From: an uncultured Bacteroidales bacterium
GTDB lineage: Bacteria; Bacteroidota; Bacteroidia; Bacteroidales; FEN-979
Reading direction: 5' to 3'
NCBI GenBank assembly: GCA_903928285.1
Contig: CAIYQH010000091.1
Coordinates: 1 to 11,137, forward strand
DNA length: 11,137 nt
The position numbers and the translations under genes are program-made. Every line of letters starts with the position of its first letter. Positions within the stretch are counted from its first letter, which is position 1. Positions 1 to 7,968 of this stretch are shown piece after piece. Below the pieces are notes generated by a model that worked only from the letters and a program-made list of their open reading frames with translations, had not been told where the DNA came from and ran no database searches.

Positions 1-948
1 CAGCAGGACGCCCTGCTGGGGGCCGTTGAAAAGGGGGTGGTGACCTTCATTGGCGCCACCACTGAAAACCCGTCGTTCGAGGTGATCTCGCCGCTGTTGT
101 CGAGATGCCAGATCTATATCCTGAAGCCACTGGAGGAGCATCACCTGCTCAGGTTGCTGGAACAGGGGCGAATCCATCTGGAGAACAGCCTCAAGGTTGA
201 TATCCGGATAGACGAACCTGAGGCCATGATGCGGATCTCGGGCGGCGACGCACGCAAACTACTGAATGCCTTTGAGCTGATCGTCACCACCGAGTTGAAA
301 CAGGGGTCTCCTATTATCATCACCAATGAAAAGACCATCAAGATCATCCAGCAGAACCTGGCCATGTACGACAAAACCGGGGAGATGCATTATGATATCA
401 TCTCGGCCTTTATCAAATCGATGCGGGGCAGCGATCCCAATGCGGCAGTTTACTGGCTGGCACGCATGATCCAGGCGGGCGAGGACCCGAAGTTCATCGC
501 GCGCCGCATGCTGATCCTGGCATCGGAAGATATCGGCAATGCCAATCCCAACGCACTGCTGCTTGCCACCTCCTGTTTCCAGGCCGTAGAGGTGATCGGG
601 TACCCCGAATGCGACCTGATCCTTTCGCAAACAGCCATCTACCTTGCCTGCTCCCCTAAAAGCAATGCATCTTACATGGCGATCAGGAACGCACAGCGAT
701 CGTTCAGGGAGGCCGGCGACCTGCCGGTGCCCCTGCATATCCGCAATGCCCCAACCAACCTGATGAAAAAAATCGGGTATGGCAAGGACTATAAATATGC
801 ACACGATTACGACAACAATTTCATAGAGCAGGAATTTCTGCCCGAGAAGATCAAGGGATCAAAATTTTACGATCCGCAGAACAACCAGCGGGAAAATGAG
901 ATCAGGCAGCGGTTGAAGTCGATGTGGAAAGACAAATACAAATATTAA
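1..948 (+). CDS. rarA: Replication-associated recombination protein A (RarA/MgsA), 5'-truncated
   Basis: RarA is a cytosolic AAA+ ATPase of the clamp-loader clade that acts at stalled replication forks. The reading frame is open from base 1, so the gene begins upstream of the window and about 315 residues are visible. The first residues (QQDALLGAVEKG) are what follows the Walker B segment in this family, so the Walker A and B motifs, roughly the first 110-130 residues, are missing. GATTENPSFEV (sensor 1) and LLSRCQIY (arginine-finger region) follow. The C-terminal tetramerisation domain is recognisable from ARRMLILASEDIGNANP and the CSPKSN...A stretch. The ATG at base 37 is internal and is not the start. 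Stop is TAA, and kdsA follows after 35 nt on the same strand, so cotranscription is possible. Family identification is very secure. Confidence 0.96.
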   Translation, partial: QQDALLGAVEKGVVTFIGATTENPSFEVISPLLSRCQIYILKPLEEHHLLRLLEQGRIHLENSLKVDIRIDEPEAMMRISGGDARKLLNAFELIVTTELKQGSPIIITNEKTIKIIQQNLAMYDKTGEMHYDIISAFIKSMRGSDPNAAVYWLARMIQAGEDPKFIARRMLILASEDIGNANPNALLLATSCFQAVEVIGYPECDLILSQTAIYLACSPKSNASYMAIRNAQRSFREAGDLPVPLHIRNAPTNLMKKIGYGKDYKYAHDYDNNFIEQEFLPEKIKGSKFYDPQNNQRENEIRQRLKSMWKDKYKY

Positions 949-983
949 GCTTCAGGCCGGTTCCCCGGTAAAAAACAACATCC

Positions 984-1814
984 ATGGGTGAGGAAAATAT
1001 GACAACAACGTTTTATAACGACCTGAAAAACAATAAATCCGAAAATTTCTTCCTGATAGCAGGGCCCTGTGTCGTGGAAGATGAAGCCATGCCGATGCAG
1101 ATTGCGGCCCATATCCGCAAAATCACCGAAAGGCTTGGGATCCCCTTTATTTTCAAGGCATCCTACCAGAAGGCAAACCGCTCCCGTCTCGATTCATTTA
1201 CAGGGATAGGTCTTGAAAAGGCGTTAAAGCTGATCGGGCAGGTTGGTGTTGAGCTGGGAATACCCGTTCTGACCGACATCCACACCGAAGAACAGGCTGC
1301 TATTGCAGCCGGATATGCCGATATACTGCAGATACCGGCCTTCCTGTGCAGGCAGACCGAGTTACTGGTAGCAGCGGGAAAAACAGGGAAAATTGTAAAT
1401 ATTAAAAAGGGGCAGTTCTCCTCAGCCGAATCGATGCGCTACGCCGTGCAAAAGGTGCAGCAAACCGGGAACTCGAATGTAATGCTCACCGAACGTGGCA
1501 CCACCTTTGGCTATCACGACCTGATTGTTGATTTCAGGAATATCCCTGAGATGCAGCTGCACCAGGTGCCGGTAATCGTTGATGTGACCCATTCGCTGCA
1601 GCAGCCAAACCAGCCTTCGGGGGTAACCGGCGGCAGGCCCGACCTTATTGAAACTATTGCCAGGGCCTCCGTTGCCGTCGGGGCTGATGGTCTCTTTATC
1701 GAAACCCATCCCAACCCCTTGCAAGCCAGGTCAGACGGTGCAAATATGCTGCCGCTTGATCAGCTTGAGTCGCTTCTTGAAAAACTGGTCAGGATCCGCC
1801 GGGTTATTTATTGA
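984..1814 (+). CDS. kdsA: 3-deoxy-8-phosphooctulonate synthase (Kdo-8-P synthase), metal-dependent type
   Basis: KdsA condenses phosphoenolpyruvate with arabinose 5-phosphate to give Kdo 8-phosphate, the precursor of the Kdo that joins lipid A to the LPS core. The 276 residues are full length for this TIM-barrel family. Diagnostic stretches are FKASYQKANRS (PEP/A5P binding), the IPAFLCRQTEL and NIKKGQF strands, and GLFIETHPNP. The first loop reads AGPC, with Cys29 where metal-independent enzymes such as that of E. coli carry Asn. Cys29, His203, Glu240 and Asp251 sit at a constant offset of 18 from the metal ligands of Aquifex aeolicus KdsA (Cys11, His185, Glu222, Asp233), so the metal-dependent class is inferred. 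A second ATG at 999 is preceded by GGTGAGGA, a fair ribosome-binding site, so the true start may be 999 (271 aa). The 3' end overlaps the convergent DUF4831 gene by 7 bp. Confidence 0.97.
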   Translation: MGEENMTTTFYNDLKNNKSENFFLIAGPCVVEDEAMPMQIAAHIRKITERLGIPFIFKASYQKANRSRLDSFTGIGLEKALKLIGQVGVELGIPVLTDIHTEEQAAIAAGYADILQIPAFLCRQTELLVAAGKTGKIVNIKKGQFSSAESMRYAVQKVQQTGNSNVMLTERGTTFGYHDLIVDFRNIPEMQLHQVPVIVDVTHSLQQPNQPSGVTGGRPDLIETIARASVAVGADGLFIETHPNPLQARSDGANMLPLDQLESLLEKLVRIRRVIY

Positions 1815-2989
1815 ATCTTCAAACCCTTGATCCCGCCGGTCTCCTTGTGGAACTGAACCTGCCATTTGTCAGCCGGCAGCCAGCTGATCACGCCTAACTG
1901 GCTCACCAGGCACTGGGTCTCCTCCTGGATATTCTCATCAACTTTAACGGTAACCCTTGCCAATTCAGGGATCCTGTAGGAGAAACCATGCGTTTTGGTG
2001 TCTTTTTCAACCTTCTTCAGGTAATTGGTAACGGTATTGGTGTTGCCGACCCGCTGGATTTTAATGGTGACCACCTTGCCCCCTGCCTCATCCAGGTCGA
2101 TGACACCCTTGCTCCTGAGAAATTTGAAGATCGGGATCTCGGTGTTGATCTGGTTGGGGATCGGGATATATTTATAGCTGAACGACATGCTCTTATGCAG
2201 GCTGATCCCTGTAAAGAGTTTCATATATTCCTTCTCCATGATCTTGAGCTGCGTATCCATATATTCCAGTGTCTCCTTATTGTAATTGACCTCCTGCTGC
2301 CCGCTGATCAGGGTATAACGGTTTTCCTTGATCTTGGAGATGAAGTCGGCCGCCTCCCTGGCCTTTTGCTCAGGAGATTTTTCAATAATGGTCTTTTTAA
2401 GGTACTGACGTTCAACGGTCATGGTGTCGACATTGATTTTTCTGCGGATCGTATCCACCTTCTCAAAAACGCTGGCATCAGCCGAATACTTGAAGAGTTC
2501 GCCAAACACATCTTTATCGTTTTCCTGTGGCGCCTCCACCGATTTCCTGACCTTAACCGACCCCGTCAGGGTGTCATTACCTCCGGCGATCGACCCCAGG
2601 ATGAGACCCGCATCACTGAGTGAAAGCAGCCCCTCCTTTTCACCCTTCGAGATCTTGTCGCCCAGTTCAATAAAATAATACTGGTCGGGATCGGGCTCAG
2701 GGTAGGTAGTAATGGTGATTTCACTGACTTTATAATCAACCGAATTGGCAGGGATCACATTCTTCAGACCCAGGAACCGGGCTGCAAAATCGGCATACGG
2801 CCCCTTGTAATTTTCGATCCTGTCAATTTTCACATCAATTTTGACAACCGTACGGGGCAGTGAATAAAAAATACCCTCTTTGGTAAGCGGGGTCGCATTG
2901 TTATCGATGCGCAACACATTGATCTGCCCGAACACGGTGCAACCCAAAAGGAATTGCACCATGATCGCTGTAAACAGAAACTTCTTCAT
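1808..2989 (-). CDS. DUF4831 family exported protein of unknown function
   Basis: This 393-residue protein begins at the ATG of MKKFLFTAIMVQFLLGC. A longer frame open to 3151 would run into glnN and put the signal peptide inside the protein, so I reject it. The N-terminus is a signal peptide. It ends either at a lipobox-like LLGC (Cys17, lipoprotein) or at FGQ/I near residue 22, the cleavage pattern common in Bacteroidota; I cannot decide between them. The segment after it, with GIFYSLPRTVVKIDV, GPYADFAARFLG and the later LLSLSDAGLIL, matches from memory the Bacteroidota family annotated DUF4831. No catalytic motif is visible and the function is unknown. The start lies 10 nt after the glnN stop, so it is probably the last gene of the glnN transcript. 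No Shine-Dalgarno precedes the start (ATTAACGAAT then ATG). Confidence 0.85.
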   Translation of the reverse strand: MKKFLFTAIMVQFLLGCTVFGQINVLRIDNNATPLTKEGIFYSLPRTVVKIDVKIDRIENYKGPYADFAARFLGLKNVIPANSVDYKVSEITITTYPEPDPDQYYFIELGDKISKGEKEGLLSLSDAGLILGSIAGGNDTLTGSVKVRKSVEAPQENDKDVFGELFKYSADASVFEKVDTIRRKINVDTMTVERQYLKKTIIEKSPEQKAREAADFISKIKENRYTLISGQQEVNYNKETLEYMDTQLKIMEKEYMKLFTGISLHKSMSFSYKYIPIPNQINTEIPIFKFLRSKGVIDLDEAGGKVVTIKIQRVGNTNTVTNYLKKVEKDTKTHGFSYRIPELARVTVKVDENIQEETQCLVSQLGVISWLPADKWQVQFHKETGGIKGLKIQ

Positions 2990-2999
2990 ATTCGTTAAT

Positions 3000-5189
3000 T
3001 TAGCGGGTAAATAGCAGTTCGCGGTATTTGGGTAAAGGCCAGAGTTCGTCATCAACCAGCAATTCAAGTTTATCGACGTGATAGCGGATCTGCTCAAAAA
3101 ACGGGAATACCTTTTCGCAATAGGCAAACGCCTTTTCTTCAGCCTCTTCAATGCGGTTGGCCTCTTTCCTGGCGTCGATCATCAGGTTCACATAGGTTTT
3201 GATCTTATCCACATGTTCGGAGATCTCCGTGATGGTTTCCATCTGATTCTGCGAGAGTTTACCGTAGGTTTTAAGGTCGAGTACCTGTTTGAGCCCTTTG
3301 ACATTTTCGATCAGCATATTCTGATAACGGATGGCAACAGGAATAATGTGGTTGCCTGCCAGGTCGCCCAGGACGCGTGATTCGATCTGGACTTTCTTCG
3401 TGTAATTTTCCAGTCTTATCTCATGGCGGGCTTCGAGTTCTCGCTTTGACAGGACATTGTTACGGCTGAAAAGGTCAACCGACTTTTTGCTGACAAAGGC
3501 CTTAAGCGCTTCGGGCGTGGTTTTGTGGTTGGATAAGTTGCGTTTTGCAGCCTCTTTCACCCATTCTTCGGAATAGTTGTTCCCTTCGAACCTGATCTTT
3601 TTCGATTCCTTGATATAACGTTTGATCACCTGGAAAATAGCCTGGTCCTTGTTCACCTTTTTCGAAATAAGGTCGTCAACCTCGATTTTGAATTTATTAA
3701 GCTGGTCGGCAACGATCAGGTTAAGCACGATCATCGGAGGAGCGCAGGTTTGGGCTGATCCCACCGCCCTGAACTCAAACTTGTTACCGGTGAATGCAAA
3801 GGGTGATGTCCGGTTGCGATCGGTGTTGTCGAGCATGATCTCCGGGATTTTCGGCAGGTCTTTTAACAGTCCGCTATCAGTATCTGAATTGATAAAAACA
3901 TGCGAATCGGCCTTCTCGATGGCATCGAGCATCTGGGTAAGGCGGGCGCCAATAAACACGGATATAATGGCCGGCGGGGCTTCGTTTGCGCCAAGGCGGT
4001 GGTCATTTCCCGGTGAGGCAATGATGGCCCTGATCAGGTCGGCATGTTCATGTACCGCTTTTACAATATTTACGAGAAAGGTCAGGAACCGCAGGTTTGA
4101 CTTTGTTGTTTTCCCCGGTGATAAAAGGTTTTCACGGGTATTGGTAGCCAGCGACCAGTTGTTGTGCTTGCCTGAGCCATTGACGCCGCCGAAAGGTTTT
4201 TCGTGAAGCAGCACCGTGAAATCATGTCGTTTGGCAACCTTATCAAGGAGATGCATCATCAGCTGGTTGTGATCGATCGAGAGGTTCACCTCTTCAAAAA
4301 CAGGGGCGCATTCAAACTGGTTGGGGGCAACTTCATTATGACGGGTTTTTACTGGGATACCCAGTTTATGGGCCTCATATTCAAATTCCTGCATAAAGGC
4401 CAGTACGCGCTGCGGGATGGTCCCGAAGTAGTGGTCTTCAAGCTGTTGGTCTTTTGCGGAGGAGTGACCGAACAGGGTTCTGCCGGTAAGGACCAGGTCG
4501 GGCCGGGCCTGATGCAGGGCGCTGTCGACCAGGAAATATTCCTGTTCCCAGCCCAGGGTGGAAAAGACCTTGGTGATATCCTTGTCAAAATACTGGCAGA
4601 CATCCGTCGCCGCTTTATCAATGGAATAGATGGCCTTCAGCAGGGGTGTCTTAAAATCAAGGGCTTCGCCGGTATAAGAAACAAAAACGGTTGGAATGCA
4701 AAGGGTACGGTCCATAATGAACGCTGCCGACGTGGGATCCCAGGCGGTATAGCCGCGGGCTTCGAAGGTGCTCCTGATCCCGCCGCTGGGAAAACTGGAG
4801 GCATCAGGTTCCTGCTGGGTGAGTTCACTACCCCTGAATTTTTCGATTCCTCTTCCGCCCTCGACAGGGTCGACAAAGGCATCGTGTTTTTCAGCCGTAG
4901 CGCCGGTAAGCGGAAGGAACCAGTGGGTATAATGGGTGGCTCCCTTGCTGATGGCCCACGCTTTGATACCAGCCGCAACCTGGTCAGCGATTTTACGGTC
5001 GATCTTCTCTCCCTTTTCTATCGAATTCATCACCTGGGTATAGGCCTCCTCCGTGAGGTACTCGCGCATGGCGGCCTTGTTAAAGGTAAGTTCTCCGAAA
5101 TATTCAGATGCCTTCTGGTCAGGATAGGCAGTGGTATGGCGGTTCCTGGTCATGGCCAGCTCGAGTGCACGAAAACGTAAGTTATCCAT
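3000..5189 (-). CDS. glnN: Glutamine synthetase type III
   Basis: Cytosolic ATP-dependent ligase that makes glutamine from glutamate and ammonium, a main entry point for nitrogen. The 729 residues fit the long type III family first known from Bacteroides; types I and II are far shorter. In order: the type III N-terminal region with THYTHWFLPLTG (85-96), GWEQEYFLVD (213-222, active-site glutamates), NEVAPNQFE (285-293, a type III signature), and GVNGSGKHNNWS (335-346, glutamate-binding loop). A C-terminal type III extension rich in helix follows (roughly 580-729). The ATG at 5189 gives a normal family start (MDNLRFRALEL). The upstream gap to the symporter stop is 49 nt and very AT-rich. It could hold a promoter, but I find no clear TAnnTTTG element there. 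The DUF4831 gene follows after 10 nt. The antisense frames across this gene are shadows. Confidence 0.97.
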   Translation of the reverse strand: MDNLRFRALELAMTRNRHTTAYPDQKASEYFGELTFNKAAMREYLTEEAYTQVMNSIEKGEKIDRKIADQVAAGIKAWAISKGATHYTHWFLPLTGATAEKHDAFVDPVEGGRGIEKFRGSELTQQEPDASSFPSGGIRSTFEARGYTAWDPTSAAFIMDRTLCIPTVFVSYTGEALDFKTPLLKAIYSIDKAATDVCQYFDKDITKVFSTLGWEQEYFLVDSALHQARPDLVLTGRTLFGHSSAKDQQLEDHYFGTIPQRVLAFMQEFEYEAHKLGIPVKTRHNEVAPNQFECAPVFEEVNLSIDHNQLMMHLLDKVAKRHDFTVLLHEKPFGGVNGSGKHNNWSLATNTRENLLSPGKTTKSNLRFLTFLVNIVKAVHEHADLIRAIIASPGNDHRLGANEAPPAIISVFIGARLTQMLDAIEKADSHVFINSDTDSGLLKDLPKIPEIMLDNTDRNRTSPFAFTGNKFEFRAVGSAQTCAPPMIVLNLIVADQLNKFKIEVDDLISKKVNKDQAIFQVIKRYIKESKKIRFEGNNYSEEWVKEAAKRNLSNHKTTPEALKAFVSKKSVDLFSRNNVLSKRELEARHEIRLENYTKKVQIESRVLGDLAGNHIIPVAIRYQNMLIENVKGLKQVLDLKTYGKLSQNQMETITEISEHVDKIKTYVNLMIDARKEANRIEEAEEKAFAYCEKVFPFFEQIRYHVDKLELLVDDELWPLPKYRELLFTR

Positions 5190-5238
5190 GTATCATTAAA
5201 TTAGTTAAACATTAATAAAACATTTATAGCCGATATTA

Positions 5239-6705
5239 TTATTTCTTTAATTCCCCCGAAGGAGGTTTCCGGAATAGCAATAACCCAACAAAGGTAAGAA
5301 TTCCATTTAAGATCAGCAGTTCAAACCCGAACCTGTACCCATGGAAGATATTAACAGAATAGATGCTGAGGAAATAGCAAATGACAGGAGACAGCAGTGT
5401 TACCAGGGGTATCCAGCGATCGTGGACGGAAAATTTTGTGAATAACCCGAAACTGTAAAGGCCCAAAAGCGGTCCGTAGGTGTATCCCGCAATGGTGAAT
5501 AATTTGTCGATTACCGCCCTGTCGTTGATTGCCCTGAACAAAACTATAACCACCAGCAGGATAAAGGCAAACATGACATGAACCATTTGCCGGATATGTT
5601 TCTTGCGCGTTTCGGGGATGTCGTCGCGCCTGTTGATCCCCAGGAAATCAATGCTGAAGGAGGTCGTCAGGGATGTAAGCGCCCCGTCGGCACTCGGATA
5701 GGCCGCCGAGATCAGCCCGATCAGGAAAACAAGTCCTGCAACAGGCCCCAGGTAACTGATGGCAATGACCGGGAAGAGATCGTCGCTCCTGGCCGGGAGC
5801 CGGATTCCTTTGGCAGTGGCAAACAGGTACAGGCACGCTCCCAGGAACAGAATCACGAAATTGACAAATACCATGATCCCTGTAAAGGTGTACATGTTTT
5901 TCCTGGCATCGCCCAGCGACCGGCAACTCAGGTTTTTCTGCATCATCTCCTGGTCGAGACCCGTCATCACGATGGCAATGAAGGCCCCGCTGAACAACTC
6001 CTTCAGAAAAAAGCGTTTGTCGCTCCATTCGGTGATGGCCATTTTCGAATAGGAACTATGGTAAACCTGGCTTACCATCTCACCAAGATTCAGCCCCATA
6101 CTGTCAATGATAAGCCAGATCGACATCACCAGCGACAATAGCATAAAGGTGGTTTGGATCGTATCGGTCCAGATAATGGTCTTGATGCCTCCTTTAAAGG
6201 TATACAACAGGATGAGGACGATGAAGACCAGCACCGTCACAAAGAAGGGGATGTGCCAGTAATCAAAAATGAAGATCTGCAGAACGTTCACCACGAGGAA
6301 CATCCTGAAAGAGGCGCCGATCACGCGCGACAGGAGAAAGTAAAATGCGCCGGTTTTGTAGGACCAGAAGCCGAACCGGCTCTCCAGGTAAGAATAGATG
6401 GAGGTGAGATTTAACCTGTAATATAGGGGCAAAAGCACATTGGCGATGGTCAGGTACCCGAAGACATACCCGAATACCACCATCATATAGGAGAACCCGG
6501 AGGAACCCACCCATCCGGGAACCGACATAAAGGTCACACCCGACATTGAGGCACCGATCATGCCATAGGCCACCACGAACCAGGGAGAGGATTTATTCCC
6601 TATGAAAAAACTACGGTTGGTCGATTTCCGCGCCGTAAGCCAGGTAATGACAAAGAGCAGCGCCGTATAGGTCAGAAAACAAAGCATGATAATGGTCGGA
6701 CTCAA
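5239..6705 (-). CDS. Sodium:solute symporter (SSS/SLC5 family), substrate unknown
   Basis: Inner-membrane secondary transporter predicted to couple solute uptake to the sodium gradient. It has 488 residues and about 13 hydrophobic membrane segments, usual for the family. Family marks are YGMIGASMSGVTFMSVPG (48-64, the unwound first core helix with sodium-site residues), YTFKGGIKTIIWTDTIQT (168-185), GLDQEMMQKNLSCRSLGDARKN (249-270) and SAAYPSADGALTSLTTSFSIDFLG (333-356, second sodium-site helix). The start chosen is a TTG at 6705, because MSPTIIMLCFLTYTALL fits the usual short N-terminus. The first ATG, at 6687, would trim six residues. It lies 30 nt downstream of gmhB and 49 nt upstream of glnN, so it may be the tail of the heptose operon. 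The sequence alone does not give the substrate; a sugar, amino acid or other organic solute are all possible. Confidence 0.93.
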   Translation of the reverse strand: MSPTIIMLCFLTYTALLFVITWLTARKSTNRSFFIGNKSSPWFVVAYGMIGASMSGVTFMSVPGWVGSSGFSYMMVVFGYVFGYLTIANVLLPLYYRLNLTSIYSYLESRFGFWSYKTGAFYFLLSRVIGASFRMFLVVNVLQIFIFDYWHIPFFVTVLVFIVLILLYTFKGGIKTIIWTDTIQTTFMLLSLVMSIWLIIDSMGLNLGEMVSQVYHSSYSKMAITEWSDKRFFLKELFSGAFIAIVMTGLDQEMMQKNLSCRSLGDARKNMYTFTGIMVFVNFVILFLGACLYLFATAKGIRLPARSDDLFPVIAISYLGPVAGLVFLIGLISAAYPSADGALTSLTTSFSIDFLGINRRDDIPETRKKHIRQMVHVMFAFILLVVIVLFRAINDRAVIDKLFTIAGYTYGPLLGLYSFGLFTKFSVHDRWIPLVTLLSPVICYFLSIYSVNIFHGYRFGFELLILNGILTFVGLLLFRKPPSGELKK

Positions 6706-6735
6706 GGCAGGGCGGGTTATTTGGGGTTATGGCTT

Positions 6736-7290
6736 TCAGATCGCATTGGCGAAGGAGATCAGGTCGGGGCTGAGAAAATCGATTTGCCTGGGGTATTTTT
6801 TAGCTGTTTTGGCATCCCCGGCAATGAAAACGGTGGTCATCCCCACCCGTTTGCCAAAGATCATGTCGGAGAGGGAATCCCCTGCCATGACCGACCTGTT
6901 AAAGCGAAGTTCGGGAAACAATTTCCTGGCTTTCAGCGCCATGCCAACCTTGGGTTTTCGCATGACCGACCTGTCGGAATGGAGATAGGGTGAATGAAAA
7001 ACCGTATCGATCCTGCCGCCCTTTGCCCTGATTTCCTCCATCATCCGTTGATGAATGGATTCAAGTTCCTTTTCCGTCATCAGTCCCTTGCCGATTCCCT
7101 GCTGGTTGCTAACAACAATGATCCGGCCAAACACCAGTGAAAATTTGCGGATGGCATCCGTCACGCCGGGCAGGAACTCAAACTGCTCCCATGTTTTCAC
7201 GTAATCATCCACGATGCGACGGTTAATAACGCCGTCGCGGTCGAGGAAAAGGCTCCAGGTGCCGTCAATCCTTAAATCCTGCAAATTCAT
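6736..7290 (-). CDS. gmhB: D-glycero-D-manno-heptose 1,7-bisphosphate 7-phosphatase-like HAD-IIIA hydrolase
   Basis: Predicted to remove the C7 phosphate of D-glycero-alpha-D-manno-heptose 1,7-bisphosphate, giving the 1-phosphate used by HddC. The 184-residue protein has all four HAD motifs: LFLDRDGVIN (Asp17 nucleophile, Asp19 acid/base), VVSNQQGIGKG (59-69), Lys112 in MRKPKVGM, and AGDSLSD (Asp138, Asp142). The family's zinc site, built from a CxH and a CxC pair in E. coli GmhB, is not present: the region reads FHSPYLHSDRSVMRKP (98-113) and has no cysteine. The start at 7290 (MNLQDLRIDGTWSLFLDRDG) matches the family; the frame extends to 7401 only inside hddC. It overlaps hddC by 26 nt, with AAGG six bases before the ATG, suggesting coupled translation. 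The role is inferred largely from gmhA, hddC and hddA nearby; a related histidinol-phosphatase-type activity is less likely. Confidence 0.88.
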   Translation of the reverse strand: MNLQDLRIDGTWSLFLDRDGVINRRIVDDYVKTWEQFEFLPGVTDAIRKFSLVFGRIIVVSNQQGIGKGLMTEKELESIHQRMMEEIRAKGGRIDTVFHSPYLHSDRSVMRKPKVGMALKARKLFPELRFNRSVMAGDSLSDMIFGKRVGMTTVFIAGDAKTAKKYPRQIDFLSPDLISFANAI

Positions 7291-7966
7291 GCTGTGCCTT
7301 GTTATAATCTTCAGGAATTCCGATATCGAGGAAATAGTCCTTCGATGGAAATCCATACATCCTGGAATCGCCGCAGTAGCGTTCAAAAAAATCTTTTTCA
7401 ATAGAGAACCTTCCCCGCAGTTCCGGCTCCATCAGCAGCAATTTTTCGATGATGTACACGCCGCCGTTGATATAGCCAGGGACGCTCTCCTGCTGCTTTT
7501 CGGCGAAACCCGTGATCCTCATGGCGCGGTTGACCGACACCCTGCCATACCGCCCCGTATCTTCCAATTTCCGCAAGGCGAGGGTGGCATCTGCATTTTT
7601 TTTGAGATGAGCCTCCATCATGGCCAGGTAATCTACTCTGAAAAGACTGTCGCCGTTCATCACCAGGGCCCTCGGCTCGCTGATCTTCCAGAAGGCAAGC
7701 CTGATCCCGCCACCGGTACCCAGAGGTTCCGCTTCAATGGCATAGTCGATTTCAAGCGTCCGGTAATGTTTATTAAAATGGGCTTCGATGATCTCGTGTT
7801 TATATCCCACAGAGAGCACTGCTTTGGTGACTCCCTGAGAGATCAGGTAATCGAACAGGTATTCCAGGAATGGCCGTTGATTGATCAGGGCCATCGATTT
7901 GGGAACGTCGCTGACCAGTGATTTCAACCGTGTTCCGAACCCCCCGGCGAGGATAATTGCCTCCAA
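7265..7966 (-). CDS. hddC: D-glycero-alpha-D-manno-heptose 1-phosphate guanylyltransferase
   Basis: Nucleotidyltransferase predicted to make GDP-D-glycero-alpha-D-manno-heptose from GTP and the heptose 1-phosphate. The 233 residues hold the sugar-nucleotidyltransferase signature AIILAGGFGTRL (3-14) with Lys23 in VPKSM, EAEPLGTGGGIR (78-89), NGDS with metal-binding Asp106, EDTGRYGRV (135-143), YINGGVYII (165-173) and DYFLDIGIPEDY (210-221) with the second metal Asp214. Similarity to Campylobacter HddC is strong across its length by eye. The start codon is TTG at 7966: an in-frame stop lies only 15 bases upstream, no ATG is available before the LAGG loop, and AGAGGG sits six bases before the TTG. 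The gene starts 2 nt after the gmhA stop and runs 26 nt into gmhB. The guanylyl rather than another nucleotidyl specificity is inferred from the gene set. Confidence 0.9.
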   Translation of the reverse strand: MEAIILAGGFGTRLKSLVSDVPKSMALINQRPFLEYLFDYLISQGVTKAVLSVGYKHEIIEAHFNKHYRTLEIDYAIEAEPLGTGGGIRLAFWKISEPRALVMNGDSLFRVDYLAMMEAHLKKNADATLALRKLEDTGRYGRVSVNRAMRITGFAEKQQESVPGYINGGVYIIEKLLLMEPELRGRFSIEKDFFERYCGDSRMYGFPSKDYFLDIGIPEDYNKAQHEFAGFKD

Positions 7967-7968
7967 GA

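Noticed and set aside
259..804. A 181-codon - strand frame opposite rarA
   Set aside because: The + strand encodes a conserved RarA C-terminal region over the same bases, and the antisense product resembles no family.
949..983. Short CCGG-TTCC-CCGG hairpin followed by A-rich DNA between rarA and kdsA
   Set aside because: The stem is only 4 bp and a T-run is absent, so a terminator is not supported.
1988..2623. A 211-codon + strand frame opposite the DUF4831 gene
   Set aside because: The - strand frame has a signal peptide and recognisable family segments, while the + strand frame has neither and no upstream context.
2990..3151. N-terminal extension of the DUF4831 gene into glnN
   Set aside because: It would add 54 residues ahead of a clear signal peptide and overlap glnN by 152 bases. 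The internal ATG at 2989 is the natural start.
4203..5180. A 325-codon open frame on the + strand
   Set aside because: It lies entirely antisense to glnN, whose protein sequence is highly conserved. The translation has no recognisable motif, and such frames arise from codon bias on the opposite strand.
5190..5238. Possible glnN promoter or nitrogen-regulator site
   Set aside because: The 49-nt gap is very AT-rich, but no exact -7 box with a spaced -33 element, and no clear palindrome, could be found by eye.
7214..7921. A 235-codon + strand frame opposite hddC
   Set aside because: hddC on the other strand has all nucleotidyltransferase motifs, so this is its shadow.
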